Of a stretch of 64,000 bases of DNA, positions 27,340 through 36,393 are shown in pieces; positions within the stretch are counted from its first letter, which is position 1, and each line of letters begins with the position of its first letter. The position numbers were made by a program, and so were the translations under genes. Source of the stretch: Acidobacteriota bacterium (GTDB lineage: Bacteria; Acidobacteriota; Blastocatellia; Chloracidobacteriales; Chloracidobacteriaceae); NCBI GenBank assembly GCA_016208495.1, contig JACQXX010000116.1:62001-126000 (forward strand), in the 5' to 3' direction. The notes under the pieces were generated by a model that was not told the origin of the DNA, did no database searches, and saw only the letters and a list, made by a program, of their open reading frames with translations.

Positions 27340-28518
27340 ATGTCTCAACCAATTCCTTCTCAAAACATCCAGTCTCCGCCAGCGGAACACTTGTATCGCG
27401 ACGAACTCAGGTTTTTGGAGCATTTTGGCTCCGGAGTGCGCCCGCCAAACTGGCGCTTGACGCCGCAAGCGGTGGTGACCTTCATCGTTGGCTCGAAAGG
27501 CGAAACCCTGCGTCTGGCGAAAGATTCGAAAGCTCCAGAAGATGTGCCCCGGTCACTGGTCATTTCTGAAAAATTTGTTGGTAACCGCGCTCTGGTTGAA
27601 CGCTGTGTGGTCACCCTGGCCGGAGAACGCGGTCTGATGCTCGTAGGGGAACCTGGAACGGCCAAGTCCATGCTTTCGGAATTGCTCGCGGCTGCCATTT
27701 GCGGCACCAGCGGTTTGACGGTTCAAGGAACGGCTGGCACAACTGAAGAACAGCTTCGCTATGGCTGGAATTATTCGCTCCTGATTGCCAAAGGACCCAG
27801 GCCCGAAGCCCTGGTCCCATCCCCAATTTTGACGGCAATGAATACCGGCGGCATTGGCCGAGTCGAAGAAGTTACCCGCTGCCTGCCTGAAATCCAGGAT
27901 GCGTTGATTTCGCTACTGTCCGAGCGACGGCTGATGATCCCAGAGCTACAAACCGAAGCCATCGAGGAAAAAACGGTTTTTGCGCAAAAAGGCTTTAACG
28001 TTATTGCCACAGCCAACCTGCGTGACCGGGGCGTGTCGGAAATGTCCGCCGCACTCAAACGCCGCTTCAATTTTGAAACCATTCCACCAATTCCGGATCT
28101 GGCCCGCGAAGTTGCCCTGGTGCAGCGTCAGGCGACCGCCGCTCTGGCCCGCGTAGACGAACCGCTCCGCGTTGATCAGGCCGTATTGGAAGCCCTGGTC
28201 ACGGCCTTTCGGGATTTGCGGTCAGGCCGTTCAGTTGAAGGCTGGGCCGTGGAAACGCCGGGAACGGTGATGAGTACGGCTGAAGCTGTGAGCGTCGCCA
28301 CCGCTATTGGACTCCAGGCCGCCTATTTCCCGACCGAACGCGATCTGGTGTCGCACCTTCCAGGATATTTGCTCGGCGTGGTGCTCAAAGATGATCCAAA
28401 AGACCGTGGGCGTTTGCTGGCCTACTGGGACAGTGCGGTCAAACGTCGCGCCGAAGGCGGCACCCGACTCTGGAAACAATTGCTGGAACTTCGTTCAGTC
28501 ATCGAGTCAGAAAACTAG
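27340..28518 (+). CDS. MoxR-family AAA+ ATPase (DUF5682-associated type)
   Basis: MoxR ATPases act as chaperones that remodel or load cofactors into partner proteins, usually together with a vWA-domain protein. The 392 aa product has the Walker A motif GEPGTAKS at 103-110, and in the Walker B region RVEEVTRCLPEIQDALISLLSERR in place of the usual DEINRA. This variant is typical, as I recall it, of MoxR proteins that accompany DUF5682 proteins. Sensor 1 is IATANLRDRG. The start chosen is the ATG at 27340; a GTG two codons earlier is possible. It is followed by a lipoprotein gene (gap 100 bases) and then the DUF5682-vWA gene, its likely partner. Confidence 0.85.
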   Translation: MSQPIPSQNIQSPPAEHLYRDELRFLEHFGSGVRPPNWRLTPQAVVTFIVGSKGETLRLAKDSKAPEDVPRSLVISEKFVGNRALVERCVVTLAGERGLMLVGEPGTAKSMLSELLAAAICGTSGLTVQGTAGTTEEQLRYGWNYSLLIAKGPRPEALVPSPILTAMNTGGIGRVEEVTRCLPEIQDALISLLSERRLMIPELQTEAIEEKTVFAQKGFNVIATANLRDRGVSEMSAALKRRFNFETIPPIPDLAREVALVQRQATAALARVDEPLRVDQAVLEALVTAFRDLRSGRSVEGWAVETPGTVMSTAEAVSVATAIGLQAAYFPTERDLVSHLPGYLLGVVLKDDPKDRGRLLAYWDSAVKRRAEGGTRLWKQLLELRSVIESEN

Positions 28519-28618
28519 AAGCAATTGATAGGGAAGAAATTGCTTCAGGCCGAGATGTGCTATCAATCAATAAACCTCACATGTGAACTTCCTAACCTAC
28601 GAATGGAGAAATCCCCGC

Positions 28619-29341
28619 ATGGCTCATTATGTACGCCTTTTTCTCGCGCTGGCTGTGTTACTTAGCCTGACCTCATGTGCCAAGAACCTGTCCTTTACGT
28701 TTGAAATCCCCAAAGAAGAAATCCAGGCAAAAGTCCAAACCAAATTCCCGCTCAAGCCGGGCGCTGGGGAGAAAGAAAAATCCCCGGTTGAGTTGACGAT
28801 AAGTGATCCGGTGATACTCCTGGAAGAAGGAAAAAATCAAATCGGGATCAGAGTCAATGTCCTGGCGATTCCATCCGCACCTCAACTCAACGCTCCCAAA
28901 CCGCCATCGGCTCCGGCTGATGGCCCCAAACCGCCCGGTGGTGGTCCCAAACTTCCTGGTGGCGGCCCCGGTGGTCCTGGCGGTCCTGGTGGCCGGTTGA
29001 AGGACGGCCCTCCCTTGCCTGGAGGTGGTCCTCAAAAACCACCAGCCCCACCTCAACCTAAGTTCACCGGCACGGTGACGGTCTTTACCACGGTCAGCTA
29101 TGACCCCAAAACGAAGTCCATCCACCTCAGCAACCCGAAAATCACAAACCTGGACATCAAACAGCTTCCACCACCGCTGGAAGAACCGCTCAAACAAATG
29201 GCTGAGAAAAAACTGGCTGAAAAACTTGCCGAACAATCAATCCCCCTCGAAGGCAAATCTCCTATCGAAGAAACCGCCATTACATTTATGAAATCGGTTT
29301 CTGTGAAAAATGGAAAATTGCTGGTTGAAATCGGCTGGTAA
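28619..29341 (+). CDS. Lipoprotein with proline/glycine-rich linker (DUF1439-like)
   Basis: The N-terminus is a lipoprotein signal: a hydrophobic stretch (LFLALAVLLSLTSC) with lipobox LTSC at 17-20, so the mature protein would be lipid-anchored at Cys20. The following region (FTFEIPKEEIQAKVQTKFPLK) and the C-terminal part (VTVFTTVSYDPKTKSIHLSN, KKLAEKLAEQSIPL) resemble the YceB/DUF1439 fold. The two parts are separated by about 50 residues of G/P-rich repeats (PPGGGPKLPGGGPGG). The length is 240 aa. The ATG at 28619 follows TGGAGAAA; an earlier in-frame start at 28583 would bury the signal peptide. It sits between the MoxR ATPase and the DUF5682-vWA gene on the same strand, but the 443-base repeat-filled gap after it argues against tight coupling. 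Confidence 0.7.
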   Translation: MAHYVRLFLALAVLLSLTSCAKNLSFTFEIPKEEIQAKVQTKFPLKPGAGEKEKSPVELTISDPVILLEEGKNQIGIRVNVLAIPSAPQLNAPKPPSAPADGPKPPGGGPKLPGGGPGGPGGPGGRLKDGPPLPGGGPQKPPAPPQPKFTGTVTVFTTVSYDPKTKSIHLSNPKITNLDIKQLPPPLEEPLKQMAEKKLAEKLAEQSIPLEGKSPIEETAITFMKSVSVKNGKLLVEIGW

Positions 29342-29784
29342 CTGTTTGGGGTTCCGGGTTCCGGGTCTTGTCATTACCCAAATTTTTCGATGTGCCTGTT
29401 GCGTCCCAACTTGTGGTGAACCCCAACTTGTGGGGTCACCACATCGGGCAGCACTCAACCACCTCACCACAGAGGACACAGAGGAACACAGAGGTTTTGA
29501 GCAAGTGATCGGCCTCTGTGCTTCTCTGTGTTCTCTGTGGTTCAACAATGATGCTGACGGTTCATTGTGTTCGGGGTGATGGGGGCAATTCAGGTTGATA
29601 TTTTGGAAATCGAAAAAATTTGGGTAATGACAAGGTTCCGGGTTCCGGGTTCCGGGTTTTCGAATCAAATTCTTTTTGTTTCCGTGGGCTTCACACCACG
29701 GCTATTACACGACACCCGTGCCGGGCTAAAATCCTTATCCTGGCGCATATGGGGTGACAGGTGACAAAATGACAGGACAAAAAG
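29342..29784. other. Repeat mosaic before the DUF5682-vWA gene
   Basis: This 443-base gap contains GGTTCCG heptamers (29346-29370 and 29633-29658), an imperfect repeat of ACACAGAGG type (29468-29545), a copy of the palindromic dispersed repeat (29682-29751) and a short GTGACAAG array (29752-29775). No gene was seen. Confidence 0.65.
29682..29751 (+). repeat. Palindromic dispersed repeat, copy A
   Basis: It starts with the hairpin CCGTGG...CCACGG (29682-29701) and ends in TCCTGGCGCATATG. Related copies lie at 35011-35080 (minus) and 37877-37925 (plus, shorter). Like copy B, it directly abuts a GTGACAAG array. Confidence 0.8.
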
Positions 29785-32700
29785 GTGAATTCTTTCATCC
29801 CTCATCCTTCATCCCTTCGAAGAACCCGGAACCCGGAACCCGGAACCCGGAACCCGGAACCCGGAACCCGGAACCCGGAACCCGGAACTCAAACGCCGCT
29901 CCTGATCGGGGTGCGTCATCATTCCCCGGCCTGTGCGGCGGCAATCCCAAAGCTGCTTGACGCTTTTGGACCAGACAAAGTCGTAATTGAGCTTCCGACC
30001 GAATTTCAGGACTGGATCAAGTGGTTGGGTCATAAGGACTTGCTGGCCCCCGTGGCTCTGGCGGGCGTCAGGTCAGATGGCAATGGACTGGCGTTTTATC
30101 CGTTTGCTGATTTTTCCCCGGAACTGGCCGCTATCCGCTGGGCGATCCGGCACAACGTCCCGGTTGAAGCCTTCGACCTGCCAATGGAGCAATGGGAACG
30201 CCTCGAACGTGTCATCCGCGAGGCCGATCCTCAAACAGAAGTTGATCACGCCGGGCCCGTTCCTTCACTCCTGCAGCAATTGCTGGCTCAAACCAATGTC
30301 GAGGATTCAGAAAGTTTGTGGGATGTCCTGGTTGAATCCCACGCCACAGCCTCTGATCCAGAAGAAATCCGCCGGGCCGCACTTTTGTACGGCTGGGCCT
30401 TGCGCGTGGAAAGTATCCGGTCAAAAACAGTTCGCGACCATGACCTGCACCGTGAACGATTTATGCGGGAATGTCTGTTCAAGTCAGGGTTGAGTTGCTT
30501 TGGACCGTCGGCTGGGGCTGGTGAAGCGGTTGCCACACTGCCCCGGATTGCGGCGGTCATCGGGGCCTTTCATGCACCGGCGTTGCTCCGACATCCGTGG
30601 TACTGGTCACCGACTCAAGTTGCCGCCAAACCAGTGGAAAAAAAGAAGAATGACCGGGGCGCCACCATCAACACATCGCTCATTGCTTATTCGCACGAGT
30701 TGCTGGATTCACGGTCAGGATATCCGGCAGGCATTCGGGATCCGCTCTGGCAACACCGGGTCTGGGAAGCCGCCAGCACCGGACGTACACTTTCAACGGT
30801 TGTCACAGAATCAGTCGTCGGAATCTGTGCCGAAGTCCGCCGCAAGTTTCACGTCGCGAGCGTGCCGGATGCCATGGAAGCCGTTCGCCTGACCGAAGAT
30901 CTGGCGACCTTGCGGGGAATTCCATCGCCGGGCCGCCGTGAATTACTCGAAGCCATCGAAACCGCGCTGGGACAGGGAGAATTGCTCGGGCGGGGGCGAA
31001 TCCTGGCTCAGGCCATGGAACGAGTCCTGGTTGGCCGACGTCGAGGACGGCTCGCCAGTGGGACACCTCGTTCGGGTTTGGGCCCGCACGTTGAACAATT
31101 GCTGGCTGAACTAAAACTTCCGGGCCCAGGCACCGAATCAAGCGAAGCCAAACGCATGCGGCTTGATCCACTCCGTTCAAATTTGGATGCCCGCCGGCAG
31201 ATTGCCCTCAAACGGCTCGGTGCCTGTGGCGTGCCGTATGCCAAACTCGAAGCCGGCGAAGCCATTGGCGCCTCAGAGCTTTTGACACAGGTATGGACCG
31301 TTTCATGGACGCCCGGCACCGAAGCCATGCTGGAACTGGTGGGGGTACGCGGTGTCACGCTGGAACAGGCGGCGTTGGGTAGCCTCAAAGCCGAAGAAGC
31401 CCGCTACCGAAGCGACGAGAAGTGGGTCCCAGCCGTGCAGTTGTATTTGCTTGGTCAGGCCGCTGATTGTGCGCTCCACGAATTGACCCACGACTATTTA
31501 ACCGCCTTGACGCAGGCGTTTGCCACCGAAGCGACGTTGCCGCAACTCATTGCCGCCATTGAAATTGTACTGCGCATCGAGCACGAGCACATTCCCGGCC
31601 TTTCTTTTCAAAACCAAAAACTGGTGGTTGATTTTGATCACATCCGGGCCGAATTGTTTTCTGCCGCGCTCAAAGCAATTGAAGGACTGGCCGGATCGAA
31701 AGCGCTTGACGATGCCAGGGCCTTGCTGGAATTGATCCAGCTTTATGAACGTCAATCCGAAGATCCAACCAGCGTTGGTGATGGTCGGCTGCGGTGGGCA
31801 CTCGCCGAACTGGCGGAAAATGGCTCGTCACTGATGCAGGGGGCCGCCGGTGCCTTACAGGTCAGATTGGGTGTTACGACGGGCGCCGAATTTGGCAAAC
31901 TCGTGGCTTCGTGGGTAGACGCGGCCACCAGCAAAGACACCCATCAAACGCTGGCTGAACGGTTGCAAGGTGCGCTGGCGGTGGCAGCGCCATTGTTTGA
32001 GGCTGACCCAACCTGGGCTACGCCATTGATGGAACGTATTGAGCAGCAAATAGATACGGAATTTCTGCACCGATTGCCCGCGCTCCGCGAAGGGTTTGAA
32101 GTGCTTTCGACCGCCAGCCGGGCCCGGATGCTGACCATTCTGGCCGAACGATTAGAGGATGACGGCATCACCCAAACCTTTGACGTCGTGCTCAATGACA
32201 ACCCACACCTGCTCGCCCGCTGTGCTGAAATTGACCGCGTGGGCCGCCAGGCGGTTGAATCACTCTTCGGCCAGCTTCCGACCGTTGCTTCTGGAAATCC
32301 TGAGGCGGCTGGTCAGGAAATTCATAAACCATCAGTTTCAGGGCCAGACGTTGCGATTTCGCCTCGTGACCGGTGGCGGTTGATCCTGGGCCACGAGCGC
32401 GAGCGGATGAAGCCCAAATCGGCTGGAATTGCCCGTGCCCTGGATGAACTCTATGGCGCCGGCCACGGCGAAGGCTCGCGCGGGGAAATTAGTGGAGGGA
32501 AGGGAGGCGGAAAAGAAGCTCCTTTTCCATCAACCCGTGAATGGGCCGAAGAACTGGAAGCCCTGTTTGGAGGAACTGTCCGCGAAGAAGTGCTGGGCCG
32601 TGCCGTCGAACGTGGCCGGGCCTCAGCTCTGCTCGAACTCGATGCCGAAACCGTTTCACCTTCAATCGAATTGCTTGAACAGGTTCTTTCCCTCAAAGGC

Positions 32701-33459
32701 GGGTTGTCAGAGGGCCAGCTTGGCCACCTGCGGCGCATTGTCCAGCGAGTGATTGATGCCCTGGTCAAAGAACTGGCCACCCGTGTGCGCCCGGCATTGA
32801 CCGGGTTGACGGTGCCGCTCCCAACGCGCAAACCGGGTGGGCCGCTCGATATTCGGCGAACAATCACCGCTAATTTGAAGACACTTCGGCAGGATGAAGC
32901 TGGGAACGTTACATTTATTCCGGAACGGCTCTTGTTTAAGACCCGCACCAAACGCTCAATGGACTGGCGGATTGTGCTGGTGGTTGATATTTCGGGTTCG
33001 ATGGAAGCTTCGGTCATTTACAGCGCGATGATGGCCGCGATTTTGTCAGGATTACCAGCCGTTTCAGTTCATTTTGTGGCGTTCAACACTGAAATTCTGG
33101 ACCTGACCCATCGGGTTGAAGATCCGCTTGGGTTGTTGCTCGAAGTTTCAGTTGGTGGCGGAACACACATTGCCCGAGGGTTGCGCTATGCCCGTGAATT
33201 ATTGACCGTCCCATCGCGTTCGCTGGTGGTCCTGGTCACTGATTTTGAAGAAGGCTGGCCCGTGGCTGGTCTGGTTGAGGAAGTTCGGGCGCTGGTGGAA
33301 ACTGGCGCGAAAACCATTGGTCTGGCGGCACTGGATGATTCCGGGCAGCCACGCTATAGCAAATCAATTGCTGAACTTGTGGTCGGTGCCGGAATGCCAG
33401 TCGCGGCCCTGACGCCACTGGAACTTGCCCGCTGGGTTGGAGAAAAAATTCGCGGGTAA
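29785..33459 (+). CDS. DUF5682-vWA fusion protein
   Basis: This very large protein (1224 aa from the GTG at 29785) joins two families that are usually separate neighbouring genes. Residues about 38-850 belong to DUF5682, with the opening motif GVRHHSPACA (42-51) and VVIELPTEFQDW. About 860-1224 is a CoxE-like von Willebrand A domain protein (RWRLILGHERERMKPK, then the MIDAS motif D1068-I-S-G-S1072, and a later TDFEEGW with Asp1153). vWA proteins of this type work with MoxR ATPases, and the MoxR gene lies 1.3 kb upstream. The true start is unclear. Nine copies of the 7-bp unit ACCCGGA (29824-29886) are read in frame as NPEPGTR repeats at residues 14-34, and no ATG lies between them and the conserved motif. 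The substrate is unknown; related operons are thought to act in stress or conflict, which is inference. Confidence 0.8.
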   Translation: MNSFIPHPSSLRRTRNPEPGTRNPEPGTRNPEPGTQTPLLIGVRHHSPACAAAIPKLLDAFGPDKVVIELPTEFQDWIKWLGHKDLLAPVALAGVRSDGNGLAFYPFADFSPELAAIRWAIRHNVPVEAFDLPMEQWERLERVIREADPQTEVDHAGPVPSLLQQLLAQTNVEDSESLWDVLVESHATASDPEEIRRAALLYGWALRVESIRSKTVRDHDLHRERFMRECLFKSGLSCFGPSAGAGEAVATLPRIAAVIGAFHAPALLRHPWYWSPTQVAAKPVEKKKNDRGATINTSLIAYSHELLDSRSGYPAGIRDPLWQHRVWEAASTGRTLSTVVTESVVGICAEVRRKFHVASVPDAMEAVRLTEDLATLRGIPSPGRRELLEAIETALGQGELLGRGRILAQAMERVLVGRRRGRLASGTPRSGLGPHVEQLLAELKLPGPGTESSEAKRMRLDPLRSNLDARRQIALKRLGACGVPYAKLEAGEAIGASELLTQVWTVSWTPGTEAMLELVGVRGVTLEQAALGSLKAEEARYRSDEKWVPAVQLYLLGQAADCALHELTHDYLTALTQAFATEATLPQLIAAIEIVLRIEHEHIPGLSFQNQKLVVDFDHIRAELFSAALKAIEGLAGSKALDDARALLELIQLYERQSEDPTSVGDGRLRWALAELAENGSSLMQGAAGALQVRLGVTTGAEFGKLVASWVDAATSKDTHQTLAERLQGALAVAAPLFEADPTWATPLMERIEQQIDTEFLHRLPALREGFEVLSTASRARMLTILAERLEDDGITQTFDVVLNDNPHLLARCAEIDRVGRQAVESLFGQLPTVASGNPEAAGQEIHKPSVSGPDVAISPRDRWRLILGHERERMKPKSAGIARALDELYGAGHGEGSRGEISGGKGGGKEAPFPSTREWAEELEALFGGTVREEVLGRAVERGRASALLELDAETVSPSIELLEQVLSLKGGLSEGQLGHLRRIVQRVIDALVKELATRVRPALTGLTVPLPTRKPGGPLDIRRTITANLKTLRQDEAGNVTFIPERLLFKTRTKRSMDWRIVLVVDISGSMEASVIYSAMMAAILSGLPAVSVHFVAFNTEILDLTHRVEDPLGLLLEVSVGGGTHIARGLRYARELLTVPSRSLVVLVTDFEEGWPVAGLVEEVRALVETGAKTIGLAALDDSGQPRYSKSIAELVVGAGMPVAALTPLELARWVGEKIRG
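29824..29886. repeat. ACCCGGA heptamer array, nine perfect units
   Basis: Nine identical tandem copies of ACCCGGA fill 63 bases. They lie at the 5' end of the DUF5682-vWA frame. Because the unit is not a multiple of three, gain or loss of one or two units would shift the frame. Confidence 0.95.
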
Positions 33460-33746
33460 AGCAGATCAAACAAAGCTGATTGGGGCTGATTGGGGCTGAG
33501 GGTATGGGGCTAGGGGCTAAGGGAAATACAATTTTTCCAATAATTTAGCTTTCTGAACCACGAGGGTTTTATTCCCAAATGGTAAGTACCTTGTCATAAG
33601 GTTTCTGAGGTATTGGGTTTGGGAGTGCTTGATTCTTTTCGTGTATTTCGTGTGTTTCGTGGTTAGAAATGCGGAAGTTTTCTGTTCAGAGTAACATCTT
33701 CAGGTGTGAGAGTTAACGAGTGAGACGAACGATGAAACCCTCTCGT
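33460..33746. other. Gap between convergent genes
   Basis: This 287-base gap separates the 3' ends of the DUF5682-vWA gene and the minus-strand glycosyltransferase. It contains GGGCTGA-type repeats (33480-33515) and a TTTCGTGTATTTCG stretch (33637-33662) similar to the internal part of the MITE-like elements. No gene and no clean terminator were seen. Confidence 0.5.
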
Positions 33747-34934
33747 CTAAAGACGATACTCTGAACCTTTTTCTGAAGAGCTATATATCCGATTCAGTTT
33801 TCCACCAGCTTCCAATCGGAAACGATCACCGCGCCACAGCACGGTTGTTCCCCAAAAACTCACCACCCACACCACAAAACTCAGGACATCCCGCACCGGC
33901 ACCAGGAAAAAATAGCGGCCTAAGCGACGGTCTCGGAGCCCCTGCACGCCAATCATCCAGGCGGCGACCAGCCTGAGGATGAGTGCTCCGATTCCAACCC
34001 CAATTCCCAAAGCTGAACTACCGCTCAGCAGAAGGAGCGTAAGAGCAAGCACGGTTGTATGCGTGAACAATAATCCAAGATATCCGCCTGGACGGGAATA
34101 TTTGACACATCGCGCCCAGCGCAATTGATGGTCGAAAAACTCTCGAAACCCATAGTCCGGTAAAACGGTTTCCACGACATAGGGTGAAAGCTGAACTTCA
34201 TATCCAGCATCTGCGGCGAGCTTTCCAAGCAGATAATCATCTGCCAGATAATCTGCAATAGCGTGAAATCCGCCAATGTGATCCAAAACTGTTCGACGCA
34301 GGGCAATGGTGGATCCCATGGCAAATTTGATTCCTTCAAAGCGTTCAGACACCAGTGCACCAGGCAGAAACTCGGCGGTAATGCCAATGCCTTCAATCAA
34401 GGCTGCCAGCCGGGTGCTTCCAATGGCGCGATACATACAGGTCACCAGTCCAACTCGTGGATTTGCAAACGGTGATACAACTGTTCGTAAATACTCGGCT
34501 CCGACACGGATGTCACTATCGCTCAATACCAGCAGCTCGTAGTGGACACCAGCCAGCATATTATTGAGATTACTGACCTTGCCACTGACACCGATTTGAG
34601 TCGGGTTGATAATGAGTGTAATTTGAAGCGAGGGAAAATCTTGTTGAAGCTGGCGAATGAACGGCACGGCAGGGTCAGCTTCGTCCCGCACGCCGAACAC
34701 AAGTTCAATTGGTCCTGGATAGTTTTGCCGGCAAAAGGACGTCCAGCACTCCAGGGCTCGGTCGTCCATCCCGCGCACTGGTTTGAGAATTGAAACTGGT
34801 GGAAAGAAATCTGGATAAGCTGCCTGCCGTCGATGCCACCGAAAAAAATGAAAGGCACTGTACAGGCTCACCAATTGATACATTGATGAGGCGACCACAA
34901 GACCCAAAACCAGGTAAAAAGCAAATTGAGCCAT
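33747..34934 (-). CDS. HpnI-like glycosyltransferase (GT2, ceramide glucosyltransferase family)
   Basis: A membrane glycosyltransferase of family 2. The 395 aa product has an N-terminal TM segment (about 4-30), then the catalytic domain with the opening PPVSILKPVRGMD, the LSDSDIRV metal-binding acid cluster, DDYLLG, and the QLRWARC form of the Q/RxxRW motif. Three or four C-terminal TM segments follow. This layout matches ceramide glucosyltransferase and HpnI, which adds N-acetylglucosamine to bacteriohopanetetrol in hopanoid synthesis. No other hopanoid gene is near, so glycolipid synthesis of another kind is possible. The start is the ATG at 34932-34934. The frame continues upstream for 48 codons, but those codons are a GTGACAAG array and a dispersed repeat, not protein. 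Confidence 0.78.
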   Translation of the reverse strand: MAQFAFYLVLGLVVASSMYQLVSLYSAFHFFRWHRRQAAYPDFFPPVSILKPVRGMDDRALECWTSFCRQNYPGPIELVFGVRDEADPAVPFIRQLQQDFPSLQITLIINPTQIGVSGKVSNLNNMLAGVHYELLVLSDSDIRVGAEYLRTVVSPFANPRVGLVTCMYRAIGSTRLAALIEGIGITAEFLPGALVSERFEGIKFAMGSTIALRRTVLDHIGGFHAIADYLADDYLLGKLAADAGYEVQLSPYVVETVLPDYGFREFFDHQLRWARCVKYSRPGGYLGLLFTHTTVLALTLLLLSGSSALGIGVGIGALILRLVAAWMIGVQGLRDRRLGRYFFLVPVRDVLSFVVWVVSFWGTTVLWRGDRFRLEAGGKLNRIYSSSEKGSEYRL

Positions 34935-34936
34935 AA

Positions 34937-35010
34937 CGTGACAAGGTGACACGATGACAAGGTGACAAAGTGACACGATGACAAGGTGACAGGGTGACAA
35001 GATGACAAGG
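34937..35010. repeat. GTGACAAG octamer array upstream of the glycosyltransferase
   Basis: Imperfect 8-bp units (GTGACAAG, GTGACACGA, GTGACAGG) lie directly before the glycosyltransferase start and join the dispersed repeat at 35011. The array replaces the usual spacer, so the ribosome site, if any, lies within it. Confidence 0.8.
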
Positions 35011-35080
35011 CATATGTGCCAGGATAAAGATTTCAGGCCCGAAGGGTCGTTGTGTAATAGCCGTGGTGCGAAGCCCACGG
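35011..35080 (-). repeat. Palindromic dispersed repeat, copy B
   Basis: Reverse complement of copy A with about 80 percent identity by eye, including the CCGTGG...CCACGG hairpin (35061-35080). A second fragment of its tail (CTTATCCTGGCGCATATGGG) occurs at 35151-35170 in the opposite orientation. Confidence 0.8.
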
Positions 35081-35199
35081 AATACCGTCACGACGAAACC
35101 CAAGTTTGGCAAGGGTGTCGCTCGATGACCACGGAAAGGATTCAGTTTTTCTTATCCTGGCGCATATGGGTGACCGGGTAACAAGAGTTTTCGCCGCAT

Positions 35200-36240
35200 T
35201 TAAAGTTTCACTTCCATCCGGCCAGCATCGCCTTCGACCAGTTCTCCGATGATTGCGGCAGCGGGTGTTCCACGGCGGGTGAGTTCGGCCACCAGTGCGT
35301 CAGCTTTTTCTGGTGCAACCGCAATTAATAAACCGCCTGATGTCTGAGCATCACAGACGATTAATTGCTGTTCTTTGGTTAATTCCGGGGCGTAGCGAGT
35401 CCAGTCATTCATAAATCGCCAGTTGGCATGCGTGCCGCCAGGGGCAATGCCTTCATTGACATAGTGGACCGCTTTTTCAAGCACCGGAACAGCACTGAAG
35501 TTAACGATTGCACTGCAATTGCTGGCTTTGGCCAAATTTCTCAGATGTCCAAGCAAGCCAAACCCGGTGACATCAGTGGCCGCGTGAACACCAACGGTTG
35601 TCATGGCTTCACTGGCATCACGGTTCAGCGTGGTCATCAGGGCGATGGCTTCCTGGATGGCTTCGAGGGTATCCCGGTCCTGCTTGGCCGCCGTGGTAAT
35701 AATGCCCAGACCGAGTGGTTTGGAAAGCACCAGTGTATCGCCTGGTTTCCCGCCCGCATTGCTGATGATTCGATCTGGATGAACAATACCCGTCACGGCC
35801 AGTCCATAAATCGGTTCATCGGTTTTGATTGTGTGGCCACCAACCAGTTCAATCCCGGCTTCTTTGGCTTTCTCGGCGCCACCTTTCAGGATTTCCCCCA
35901 ACACGGCGGCATCAAGTGAAGCATCTGGAAATCCCACAATGTTGAGTGCTGCCAGTGGTTGACCACCCATTGCGTACACATCGCTCAAGGCATTCGCGGC
36001 GGCAACCGCGCCAAAATCATAGGGTTCATCCACAATCGGCGTAAAAAAATCAGTTGTCAAAACCAGTGCGGTGTCAGCCGTCAACCGATACACCGCCGCA
36101 TCATCCGCGGTTGAACTCCCAATCAGGACCTTTGGATCCGTGATTGCTGGAAGCCCGCCCAAAAGTGAAAAAAGATAACCCGGAGGATGTTTCGCCGCAC
36201 ACCCGGCACGTTTTGCAAGTTGCGTAAGTCTCACCGTCAT
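35200..36240 (-). CDS. selD: Selenide, water dikinase SelD
   Basis: Makes selenophosphate from selenide and ATP, the selenium donor for selenocysteine and selenouridine. The 346 aa protein has the catalytic loop RAGCAAK with Cys14 and Lys17, equivalent to E. coli Cys17 and Lys20. The neighbouring second cysteine of the E. coli GCGCK motif is Ala here. The ATP/metal-binding segments TADDAAVYR, TTDFFTPIVDEPYDFG and GGHTIK are intact, and the C-terminal TSGGLLIAV motif is present. It starts with the ATG at 36240. No selA, selB, tRNA-Sec or SECIS-bearing gene is in the window, so the destination of the selenium is unknown. Confidence 0.93.
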   Translation of the reverse strand: MTVRLTQLAKRAGCAAKHPPGYLFSLLGGLPAITDPKVLIGSSTADDAAVYRLTADTALVLTTDFFTPIVDEPYDFGAVAAANALSDVYAMGGQPLAALNIVGFPDASLDAAVLGEILKGGAEKAKEAGIELVGGHTIKTDEPIYGLAVTGIVHPDRIISNAGGKPGDTLVLSKPLGLGIITTAAKQDRDTLEAIQEAIALMTTLNRDASEAMTTVGVHAATDVTGFGLLGHLRNLAKASNCSAIVNFSAVPVLEKAVHYVNEGIAPGGTHANWRFMNDWTRYAPELTKEQQLIVCDAQTSGGLLIAVAPEKADALVAELTRRGTPAAAIIGELVEGDAGRMEVKL

Positions 36241-36267
36241 AAAACCCCTTTAGAATGAAGAAGCCAT

Positions 36268-36393
36268 ATAGTGGTTAGTGGTTAGTGGTTAGTGGTTAGT
36301 GGTTGGTGGTTAGAAATCAACAAATATTGTCATTTTGTCACCCTGTCATTTTGTCACCTTGTCACCCTGTCACCTTGTCACCCTGTCACCTTG
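36268..36393. repeat. GTGGTTA heptamer and GTCACC octamer arrays
   Basis: GTGGTTA units (36271-36313) are followed by 8-bp CACCTTGT/CACCCTGT units (36331-36393). The second array runs into the cupin gene: its stop codon (36386-36388) and last sense codon are part of the array. Confidence 0.85.

Noticed and set aside
34935-35078. N-terminal extension of the HpnI-like glycosyltransferase
   Set aside because: The extra codons are a dispersed repeat and a GTGACAAG array. The family N-terminus begins at 34934.
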